DNA of 17,862 nucleotides, from assembly GCA_021793595.1 (NCBI GenBank), contig JAJYSL010000081.1:1-17862 (forward strand), given 5' to 3'. The DNA comes from Acidobacteriota bacterium (lineage in GTDB: Bacteria; Acidobacteriota; Terriglobia; Terriglobales; Acidobacteriaceae). The position numbers and the translations under genes are program-made. The notes below the pieces were generated by a model that made no database searches, had not been told where the DNA came from, and saw only the letters and a program-made list of their open reading frames with translations. Shown piece after piece: positions 6,561-13,682 of the stretch; the first letter of the stretch is position 1, and each line of letters starts with the position of its first letter.

Positions 6561-8936
6561 ATGAATCGACGCGAATTGATAGTGGGAACAATGGCTGGTC
6601 TTGCCAGTCGGGGTTTGAGCGGTGAGGGGCTGATCGAGCACACTGTTTCCGAAACCGCAAGACGATCCCAAATCGATGCGGTACCAGGCGATCGATGGCT
6701 GGAAATCGATTTGTACTGGTTTCAGTTGAAGGACATTTCAGGATCGGCGAAGGAATTTTGGGACAGGTATTTGCCACTGTACGAGGCGGTTGAAGGGTAT
6801 CGCGGCGTCGTGCTCAATGTGGGATGGACAGTCGCCTGTGTCATGGGCTGGTCCGGCGATCTGAGCCAGCGTATCGATCTAGCCCAGGGAACAGGTCAAC
6901 AGAAGTGGGTGGAAGAGAAGGGCCCGCTGACCGGCACGACGGAGGAGCGCAAGAAGGAGTGGAAGCAGCGCTTCGCCCAGCCGCTCATGGTAGAGCGCCG
7001 AGGTTATGATCCCTGGACTTACAGCAGTCTCAAGCAGCTTGTGTCCGTTCTGCGCGAGGAAGGTGAGCACCGAGGCGTTCCGGAGTTTAAGGTTGGAATT
7101 CTGAATTACGCCTGGAAGGACGCCTACGGCGAAGTTCCGGCATGGATCCGCCGCCACCCTGAGGCATTTACCAGCACGCATAACTGGCCGGAAAACTGGA
7201 GCTACTTTGACCCGGCCGCGAAGTTGCATGCCGATCCGAGTTCGTTGGGAGCGTGGCCGCAGGGAATTCCCGAAGGCACGCCAGTCTACCTCGCCTATGG
7301 ACACCAATGGGGCAGCCTCTCAAAAGCAATCGGACTGGATGCCATTATGCTCCGCGACTCCTTCGGCATGCCGGTCCCCTATTCGCACCTCGGCCCACTG
7401 GGGCGAGTTGCCCCTTCGCCGGAATCTATCCGGGACGCCACCGCCGCAGTCGCGGCCCTTCTGCGTGAAACCAAGACGGCCAATCCAAGAGCGCTGGTGA
7501 TGATGTACTCGAACGGAGCCACCGCCATCGGCGATTGGCGCAACAATCTCTGCGATCTGGAGGCCATCGCAAAAGAGGGATATCTGGACATCTTTGTCGA
7601 CCAGAGTTGGGCGGGCGCCTGGAATGAGGTAGGGGTTCGGGAAGAGACTTTCTGGAATGCGCCACTCAATGGTTATACCTATCAACTCGCTTATTTATTG
7701 ATGCATGCCGCCATTCTTGCGGACACCAAGGTCCGCCATTATCCGTTGATCGAATCTTCCGACGCATGGGAGTCCTGGGATGTGATCCACACTGTACCGG
7801 AGCGCTTGCGCTGGGAGGTCTGGGCCTATGCGCACGCGGCTGTGAAAACTCCGACGGGCCTGAAACTCCCAGCTGGCTCGTACATTTCATGGGGCAATCA
7901 AGGAGAACGTCTGCTCAGCAGGGAGGATGTCAACTTCCTTACAGCAAACATCAACGAGGCGGTTCGGGATGCAAGCCAGACCCTGGAGATATTCGGGCCG
8001 ACACTTGTGTACTCTCGAGAGGCCATGCAGTGGCAAGCCGATCATGCCACACCTGATCACGACATTAAGGAGTGGATCGACGAGCAGGCGGGCAGCGTCA
8101 TGAAGTGGCCCGTGCCGGTACTTTCCGCCACGCGTCTTGAATGGCTCCCGAAGGTGAACTCCGATCTCTTCATCTTGCAGACTCCTTCTCATCTGGCTCC
8201 GCAGCACACCACCTACATTGCTCAATTGATCAAGAGGGGACATCCGGTCGCGATCTTTGGCAGCCCGGCTGGCGGCATTGACCCCGTACTGGAAAAACTT
8301 GGCGGTCTCAGTTCAAGTGAAGCCAGTGAAGTGCAACCTAAAGTATGTCGGGCGACCTTGGGGAACGGTTCTCCGGCGCTTGCGGAAAACGTGTCTGAGA
8401 GCTTTCCCACCTACTATCGCCTGACGTCGAATACAGCTTCGAAAGAAGCGCGCGTCGTCTATTCGGTCGAAGGCAGCCCAGTGCTGACACTGAATACTAC
8501 CGCCGGGAAGCGGGTCATCATGTGGGATCCCCCCGATATCACCGGCAGGGGAGATCCCACAGGTCGGGGCGGAGGTAGCCTGCGGGACATTTGGGGAGGC
8601 AGCGCAGGGTCTTATGCCTTGACGGCAGGCGCGCTGAATGCTTTGTTGGCCACTCCGAATGTTCTGCACGCGAAAAGGATAGACATGAATCAGACGATGA
8701 GTGTCTGCGCCTGGGCGACTGCCGATGGCGGCATTCGCCTGCTGGCCGCAAATCTGGAAGAAGGTCTGCGCGACGACGCCGACGCTACTCGCCACGCCAC
8801 CTTAATCCTTCCTGAAAACTGGAAAGCTGCAAAGTTGAGGGACGCCTGGAGCGATCAGACCCTGGTGGTAAAAGACAATAGCATCACCGTAAATCTGGAT
8901 CAGGCACAGTCCATGCTGTTCGAATTCCGACGTTGA
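6561..8936 (+). CDS. Intact Tat-exported putative glycosidase of an unnamed family, copy B
   Basis: The protein has 791 residues from ATG 6561 (AGGGA 5 bases upstream); the longer ATG at 6531 lacks a site. MNRRELIVG is a short twin-arginine leader, matching the dead copy. The likely order is an N-terminal region with GDRWLEIDLYWF, a TIM-barrel-like part (about 80-480), a GATase-like domain (about 530-585, DLFILQTP...VAIFGSP) as in GH42-type enzymes, and a beta-rich C-terminus ending LDQAQSMLFEFRR. Acidic residues shared with copy A at probable strand ends are Asp266 (LRDSFG), Asp347 (IFVDQSWAG) and Glu398 (HYPLIE). Asp266 and Asp347 could form a beta4/beta6 pair as in clan GH-D or GH31-type enzymes; Glu398 could instead be a clan GH-A nucleophile. 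Both assignments are inference. I do not recognise a named GH family, and the substrate is unknown. Confidence 0.85.
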   Translation: MNRRELIVGTMAGLASRGLSGEGLIEHTVSETARRSQIDAVPGDRWLEIDLYWFQLKDISGSAKEFWDRYLPLYEAVEGYRGVVLNVGWTVACVMGWSGDLSQRIDLAQGTGQQKWVEEKGPLTGTTEERKKEWKQRFAQPLMVERRGYDPWTYSSLKQLVSVLREEGEHRGVPEFKVGILNYAWKDAYGEVPAWIRRHPEAFTSTHNWPENWSYFDPAAKLHADPSSLGAWPQGIPEGTPVYLAYGHQWGSLSKAIGLDAIMLRDSFGMPVPYSHLGPLGRVAPSPESIRDATAAVAALLRETKTANPRALVMMYSNGATAIGDWRNNLCDLEAIAKEGYLDIFVDQSWAGAWNEVGVREETFWNAPLNGYTYQLAYLLMHAAILADTKVRHYPLIESSDAWESWDVIHTVPERLRWEVWAYAHAAVKTPTGLKLPAGSYISWGNQGERLLSREDVNFLTANINEAVRDASQTLEIFGPTLVYSREAMQWQADHATPDHDIKEWIDEQAGSVMKWPVPVLSATRLEWLPKVNSDLFILQTPSHLAPQHTTYIAQLIKRGHPVAIFGSPAGGIDPVLEKLGGLSSSEASEVQPKVCRATLGNGSPALAENVSESFPTYYRLTSNTASKEARVVYSVEGSPVLTLNTTAGKRVIMWDPPDITGRGDPTGRGGGSLRDIWGGSAGSYALTAGALNALLATPNVLHAKRIDMNQTMSVCAWATADGGIRLLAANLEEGLRDDADATRHATLILPENWKAAKLRDAWSDQTLVVKDNSITVNLDQAQSMLFEFRR

Positions 8937-8965
8937 CGGGAGCGGGACGAGCAAAGCTATCAAGC

Positions 8966-8972
8966 GGAGGAG
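8966..8972 (+). promoter_or_regulatory. Strong ribosome binding site in front of the decayed Tat leader
   Basis: GGAGGAG ends 6 bases before ATG 8979. Such a good site in front of a short, apparently broken frame suggests that a real gene once started here. Confidence 0.6.
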
Positions 8973-8978
8973 CACAGC

Positions 8979-9391
8979 ATGAAACGTCGAGAGTTTATCC
9001 AGAGCGTGGCCATAGCGGCTGGGGCATCGGTCATGGTGACTGCAACCGGCCATGCATCATGTGAGGGTTCTCACTGGGTTCGAGAATCGAGTCGTTGGGG
9101 CGAACTACGGTGCAGAGCACCTCGCGTGAGCAAACCGGTGGTGCGATTGGAAGACTCGAATCTTTGGGCAGTGCAGGTCTTTTTCGTTCGACTGTCATCC
9201 GCTCTATTTGCATATCAACCATGGTTTCATGCGCATACACCTGGGCCAAGAAGCGTGACCATCATCCACTGAAAATTGATCCTTGCAGTGGGGCCCCGGT
9301 TGCCCAGAGGAGTGATAAATCGAAAGCTTACGAGGATGTAAGTTTGTTTGCAAATTGGGATGGACTGTTCTGCGACAGACTTGCGAGTTAG
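8979..9391 (+). pseudogene. Relic of a Tat-exported protein (leader intact, body apparently decayed)
   Basis: The frame from ATG 8979 runs 97 codons to TGA 9270-9272. Residues 1-27 are a convincing twin-arginine signal (KRREFIQ, then an Ala/Val-rich core ending near GHAS). What follows in this frame is compositionally unlike a folded domain. The other two frames contain short protein-like stretches: frame 1 gives FENRVVGANYGAEHLA near 9075 and PLYLHINHGFMRI near 9200, each ended by a stop; frame 2 gives an open run to TAG 9389-9391. This patchwork suits a gene that has suffered frameshifts and deletion. I cannot tell which family it was. The alternative is a genuine small exported protein of 97 residues. 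Confidence 0.55.
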
Positions 9392-9555
9392 AAATGTTTC
9401 AAGACTTCATACATTCAATTCCACGAGGTTGAATCATGTCTGAGTTTTCACGTCGCGATATTCTTCGGACCACGATGTTTCTTTCTGCCGGCAGCCTGCT
9501 GTCTGGACCGCCTCTGTGTGATGCGAAAGCTCTTGTTGGAGCTTTCGGCAGTGCC
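9391..9555 (+). repeat. Shared upstream-plus-signal-peptide segment, copy 1
   Basis: This segment aligns without gaps to 10942-11106. In the first 50 bases (45 upstream of the ATG and 5 of the coding sequence) I count 37 matches, including ACGAGGTTGAA just before the ATG and the same GAGGT ribosome site at 6-base spacing. Over the first 40 codons about 25 residues are identical (MSE-SRRD-LRT, SAGSL). Similarity stops near the end of the Tat signal, and the mature proteins are unrelated. Confidence 0.85.
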
Positions 9556-10866
9556 TCCTCACAAACAACATCCGGCCAGGTTCCATTGGCGACCGCAGCG
9601 GAGAGCGTCTTCAACTACATGATTGCGCACAGCACTTGCCAGCCTCCCGGAGTGGATTTCTGGAGAAATCCCCAGGACCAGGGACTGACTCCCGACCAGA
9701 ACGGATGGCAGGGGGCACAGGCCATTCAAAGCGCGATCATCAACTACCAAGCTACGCATCAAAAAACATATCTGAAGGTCGTCGAAGACTTCTCCTATTG
9801 GATCAAACACACCTACAGCGGAAAGGATCACCTGACCCTTTGCGAAACCTGGCCAGGATGGGACACGGTCACGCACCGACCGATCGGCAAGCCGCCTTCT
9901 CATTTCAGCATCTGGTCGGATGATTCCGGATGGATCGTGAATCTATATCTGCAGATATTTCAGTACACCGGGAAAAAAGAGTTTCTGAATTACGCGTATG
10001 AAACCCTGCTCAACCTGGACAGGCGATGGGGAGTAGAGTTTCAAGGGAATTCGCGCGGCTTGATGTACTACGATCATCAGGATCGTTATTCCATCTACAT
10101 CTCGGCCCAGATCATTGGCGCTTTGGGTCTGTTCGATGCGCTGCACGATTCTGAACCTCAGAAGGCTGGAAATTGTCTCGCACTGGCATCGAAGTACTAT
10201 AACTTTGTTGAAAACTACCTCCACAGCACGGGTCCGGGTCGGCTTAATATCACCGGGACGAAATTTGGCGTCGCTAAAGATCTGTTTGAAGAGGAAGCCA
10301 CCTTTGGCTTTGGCGACAAGACGCCGCCGCCGAACGCAAAATCGACCCTGCTGCATCAATTGTTCACCTCTACGCACATGATGATGACCGCAGCGTATGT
10401 GATGTTTTCCCAGGCGGCCAAACAGGGCGGCGACCTCAGCCAAGTCGACCCCCAATTCAGAGACTTTCGCGCCCGCGCGATTCGTGCGGCCGATGCCTTT
10501 ACGCGCACGTATCCAGAGGGCTATATGGAACAGGCTGGCAACGGGTCTGGCACGGTGGTGATGAATATTTTCGATTCCAATGTAAACGGGTTTGGCTGCT
10601 ATTGGTGGAGCAAATACGTTGTTCCGTTGGATCGGCAGCGGTATGGAGGAGCGATTGTCCGCACGGCGAGGGAAATCATTACCGATCAAGGCACAGGCGA
10701 TGTCTCAAGTCCATGCTGGAATTCCGTCAATTGCACGCCCGAGAAATCTCATTCCGCATTCGGGAATGAACTGAGGTGGGTCACCGTTCGCCAGGCCAGT
10801 GCGGCGAGCATGATCGCCGCAGCCAACTGGATCGAGCGAACCCATCCCGATATTGACAGAAGCTGA
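9436..10866 (+). CDS. Tat-exported (alpha/alpha)-barrel glycosidase, GH76-like
   Basis: The protein has 476 residues from ATG 9436, with GAGGT 6 bases upstream. Residues 1 to about 40 are a twin-arginine signal (SRRDILR, hydrophobic core, AGSLLSG). The mature part is a series of amphipathic helices (AESVFNYM, AIQSAIINYQ, YLKVVEDFSYWI), as expected for an (alpha/alpha)6 toroid. IWSDDSGWIVNLYLQ places Asp162-Asp163 before Gly-Trp, resembling the paired catalytic aspartates of GH76 endo-alpha-1,6-mannanases, and is followed by YTGKKEFLNYA and ALGLFDAL helices as in that family. GH76 would fit the neighbouring GH38-like and GH92 genes. A GH88/GH105- or epimerase-like toroid cannot be excluded without a profile search. 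The leader is nearly shared with the GH2 gene downstream, although the enzymes are not homologous. Confidence 0.7.
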   Translation: MSEFSRRDILRTTMFLSAGSLLSGPPLCDAKALVGAFGSASSQTTSGQVPLATAAESVFNYMIAHSTCQPPGVDFWRNPQDQGLTPDQNGWQGAQAIQSAIINYQATHQKTYLKVVEDFSYWIKHTYSGKDHLTLCETWPGWDTVTHRPIGKPPSHFSIWSDDSGWIVNLYLQIFQYTGKKEFLNYAYETLLNLDRRWGVEFQGNSRGLMYYDHQDRYSIYISAQIIGALGLFDALHDSEPQKAGNCLALASKYYNFVENYLHSTGPGRLNITGTKFGVAKDLFEEEATFGFGDKTPPPNAKSTLLHQLFTSTHMMMTAAYVMFSQAAKQGGDLSQVDPQFRDFRARAIRAADAFTRTYPEGYMEQAGNGSGTVVMNIFDSNVNGFGCYWWSKYVVPLDRQRYGGAIVRTAREIITDQGTGDVSSPCWNSVNCTPEKSHSAFGNELRWVTVRQASAASMIAAANWIERTHPDIDRS

Positions 10867-10897
10867 AGTGGCAGCTCGGACTTGCATGAAAGGTGAG

Positions 10898-10915
10898 GAC
10901 GCTCCCATGGGCGTC
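10898..10915 (+). other. Small hairpin in the GH76-GH2 intergenic gap
   Basis: GACGCTC at 10898-10904 pairs with GGGCGTC at 10909-10915 (one G-T wobble) around a CCAT loop. No T-tract follows, so termination is doubtful. The rest of the 120-base gap holds the conserved upstream segment starting at 10942. Confidence 0.3.
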
Positions 10916-10941
10916 GCGTGTCATCGAGAGAGTCTTCATTG

Positions 10942-11106
10942 GAAATACTGGAAGCTTTTACAAATTCAGTCCTACGAGGTTGAACCATGTCTGAGTTATC
11001 ACGTCGCGATGTTCTCCGCACTGCTCTGTTCGTTTCCGCGGGCAGTCTGATCCCCGGATCGCCGCTGGCCAGCGCGGAAGCGCTCGCCATGGCCATCGGC
11101 AATGCC
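10942..11106 (+). repeat. Shared upstream-plus-signal-peptide segment, copy 2
   Basis: This is the partner of 9391-9555: the same GAGGT site and spacing, the same ATGTCTGAGTT opening and a gap-free signal-peptide alignment. Substitutions are scattered, many at third positions, so the duplication is not very recent and the leader has been kept under selection or converted. Confidence 0.85.
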
Positions 11107-13536
11107 GAGCAGGGCGGCTTGATTCTGGGCGTTCCGGAGATCGATGTGACTCCCCGTGAACGCCTGTTGTTCGATTTCAATTGGCGATTCGTTCTGGGGC
11201 ATGGAAGCGATCCGAGCCGCGATCTCGGTTTTGGCAGCAGACAGGATGATTTTGCCAAGACTGGGGCCTTTGAGTTTGCCCAACCGAAGTACGACGACTC
11301 TGGATGGCGCGCTCTCAACCTGCCGCACGACTGGGCCGTCGAGCTTCCATTCGCGGATGACAAGTCTCTTGAATCTCACGGATATAAGCCGCTCGGACGC
11401 CGCTTTCCTGAGACCAGCGTCGGCTGGTATCGCCGCGTGTTCGATGTTCCGGAAAGCGACGCGGGCCGCCGCATTTATTTGGACTTCGACGGGGCCTTCC
11501 GCAGCGCACTGGTCTTCTGCAATGGGGCCTTCATCGGACGGAACGATTGTGGCTACACTCCGTTCCGTTTCGACCTTACCGATTTCCTGAACTATGGCGA
11601 GAAGAACGCAATCACCGTGCGCATGGACACTTCTTTCGGAGATGGCTGGTTCTATGAAGGCGCAGGAATTTATCGTCATGTGTGGCTGACCAAAACTGAC
11701 GTATTGCACCTTGGACAATGGGATACGGTGGTTCGCCCAGAGGTGCAGGACAAGAACGCCACCTTGAACCTGAGCACCATGGTTGAAAACACCGGAACGG
11801 CGGCAGTGACATGCCGCGTCGGTTGGAAGGTCTTCGACGGGGCAGGTAGGGCGGTGGCAACGGCCAATTCCCCTGCATCTGCAATCTCTCCAGAAGGCAG
11901 ACAGGCTTTCAGCGCCGTGACTTCGCTTACCCAGCCCGCGATATGGTCGCAGGAAGAACCGAATCTGTATCATGCCGTAGCGACAGTTGAAGCAAACGGC
12001 AAAGTGTGCGATCGCGATAAGGTCTCCTTCGGCGTCCGCACCTTGACCTGGGACGTTGACCGGGGATTCCTCCTGAATGGCAACAAAGTAGCGCTCAAAG
12101 GAACTTGCAATCATCAGGACCACGCAGGGGTCGGTGCGGCGCTCCCTGATCGCTTGCAGTCATTTCGCGTGGAAGTATTAAAAGGGATGGGTTGCAATGC
12201 CGTCCGGACATCACACAATAATCCAACGCCGGAATATGTCGACGCCTGCGACCGGCTCGGCATGCTCATGCTGTGTGAAACGCGCACCATGTCATCCAGC
12301 GATGAAGCAATGGCACAGCTCGAGAAGATGATCAAGCGTTATCGAAACAGCCCCTCGATCTTTCTCTGGTCCATGGGCAATGAGGAATGGTATATGCGGG
12401 GGGCCAAGGACAATGACGCCTGGCGCACACGCGAAGATGAAGCCGGACGCGTGATCCGTGCGATGCAGCAGCGCAGTCATGATCTCGATCCTACCCGGCT
12501 GTGCACCGCAGCCGTAAACGGATACTACAACACCGATCTCGCTCACTCTCTGGACGTGATGGGATTCAATTACAATCTTTCCAAGATCGACCCTTATCGA
12601 AGGCAGAACCCGAAGCAGCCCTTGATCGGCACTGAGACGGCAAGTGAGGTCTGCACGCGGGGGATTTACGTAACAGACAAGCAGAGAAACTGGGTAAGTT
12701 CCTACGATCAGTTTCGTCCTGGTTCCTCGGTCGATCTTCCGCGGGCGTGGTGGAATTTCTATGCCGCCAGACCGTGGCTTTCCGGCGGCTTTGCCTGGAC
12801 CGGTTTCGACTATCGCGGGGAGCCTTCCCCTTACGCGTGGCCAAGTATCAGCTCGCAATTTGGCATCGTGGACACATGCGGATTTCCAAAGGATAGCTTC
12901 TTCTATTACAAGGCGTGGTGGAGCAGTCAGCCCGTGCTTCACCTTTACCCTCACTGGAATTGGGCGGGAAAAGAAGGGAGCCCAATCCTGGTCCAGGTAG
13001 AGTCGAACCTTGACAGCGTGGAGCTGTTTTTGAATGGACACAGCTTGGGATCCAAAAAGGTGGAACCACACTATACCTTGGAGTGGATGGTGAACTATAC
13101 GCCGGGTGTGCTTGAGGCGCGTGGTACGAAAAATGGGAAAGAGATCATGCGGGCGAAGCGAGAAACTACCGGTGCGCCGGCACAGATCCTTCTAGCTACA
13201 GACCGCAGCGAGATACGGGCCGACGGGCAAGACGTTGCAATTGTGCGAGTAGAGGCTGTCGATGAAGAAGGCCGCTTGGCACCGACGAGCGACAATCTAA
13301 TCCAATTTGAAGTATCCGGAAACGGTGCGCTTATCGGTGTTGGGAATGGCGACCCAAACTGTCACGAATCCGACAAAGGCGATCAGCGCAGCCTTTTCAA
13401 TGGGCTTGCACAAGCCATCCTGCAGGCCTCGAAAACTCCGGGACTGTTGACGATTCAAGCGGTATCGCCGGGGCTCAAGCCAGCCACCCTCGTTATCACA
13501 ACAAAAGCGGTCAAGCTGTATCCCGCAGTTCCGTAG
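10987..13536 (+). CDS. Tat-exported GH2 beta-glycosidase (beta-galactosidase-like)
   Basis: The protein has 849 residues with a twin-arginine leader (SRRDVLR, residues 1 to about 30). Domain order fits GH2: a jelly-roll sugar-binding domain (about 55-235, with LPHDWAVE and GWYRR), an immunoglobulin-like domain (about 240-350), and a TIM barrel (about 355-640) with KGTCNHQDHAGVG, CNAVRTSHNNP and the acid/base motif WSMGNEE (Glu466). IGTETAS then supplies the likely nucleophile Glu550. After the barrel come a DUF4982-like module and a GH2 C5-type end (IGVGNGDPNCHES, RSLFNGLAQAI). Both catalytic glutamates are present, so activity is expected. The enzyme could be a beta-galactosidase, beta-mannosidase or beta-glucuronidase, and sequence alone does not decide. 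It follows the GH76-like gene by 120 bases and shares its leader. Confidence 0.93.
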   Translation: MSELSRRDVLRTALFVSAGSLIPGSPLASAEALAMAIGNAEQGGLILGVPEIDVTPRERLLFDFNWRFVLGHGSDPSRDLGFGSRQDDFAKTGAFEFAQPKYDDSGWRALNLPHDWAVELPFADDKSLESHGYKPLGRRFPETSVGWYRRVFDVPESDAGRRIYLDFDGAFRSALVFCNGAFIGRNDCGYTPFRFDLTDFLNYGEKNAITVRMDTSFGDGWFYEGAGIYRHVWLTKTDVLHLGQWDTVVRPEVQDKNATLNLSTMVENTGTAAVTCRVGWKVFDGAGRAVATANSPASAISPEGRQAFSAVTSLTQPAIWSQEEPNLYHAVATVEANGKVCDRDKVSFGVRTLTWDVDRGFLLNGNKVALKGTCNHQDHAGVGAALPDRLQSFRVEVLKGMGCNAVRTSHNNPTPEYVDACDRLGMLMLCETRTMSSSDEAMAQLEKMIKRYRNSPSIFLWSMGNEEWYMRGAKDNDAWRTREDEAGRVIRAMQQRSHDLDPTRLCTAAVNGYYNTDLAHSLDVMGFNYNLSKIDPYRRQNPKQPLIGTETASEVCTRGIYVTDKQRNWVSSYDQFRPGSSVDLPRAWWNFYAARPWLSGGFAWTGFDYRGEPSPYAWPSISSQFGIVDTCGFPKDSFFYYKAWWSSQPVLHLYPHWNWAGKEGSPILVQVESNLDSVELFLNGHSLGSKKVEPHYTLEWMVNYTPGVLEARGTKNGKEIMRAKRETTGAPAQILLATDRSEIRADGQDVAIVRVEAVDEEGRLAPTSDNLIQFEVSGNGALIGVGNGDPNCHESDKGDQRSLFNGLAQAILQASKTPGLLTIQAVSPGLKPATLVITTKAVKLYPAVP

Positions 13537-13667
13537 CCAGCGGGCTGCACTGGTCCGTCGGGAGGACTAAATTCCGGACGCCACGAACGCACTGCGGAAC
13601 GAAGGAACTGGAATATGCGCTCCCGTGACTGAAGAGGAACCGCCGGTCAGGTTCGGCACAGATGTAC

Positions 13668-13674
13668 AAAGGTG
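13668..13674 (+). promoter_or_regulatory. Ribosome binding site deciding the GH92 start
   Basis: AAAGGTG lies 8 bases before ATG 13683. The upstream in-frame ATG at 13662 precedes this site, has no good site of its own and would put charged residues in front of the signal peptide. The 13537-13682 gap shows only weak hairpins and no clear promoter. Confidence 0.6.
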
Positions 13675-13682
13675 AAAAAACA

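Noticed and set aside
9943..10689. Minus-strand open frame (248 codons) opposite the GH76-like gene
   Set aside because: It is a shadow of the coding strand with no domain signature.
10999..12123. Long minus-strand open frame (374 codons) opposite the GH2 gene
   Set aside because: It lies antisense within a gene with clear GH2 motifs and catalytic residues. It has no recognisable domain and is explained by codon bias on the coding strand.
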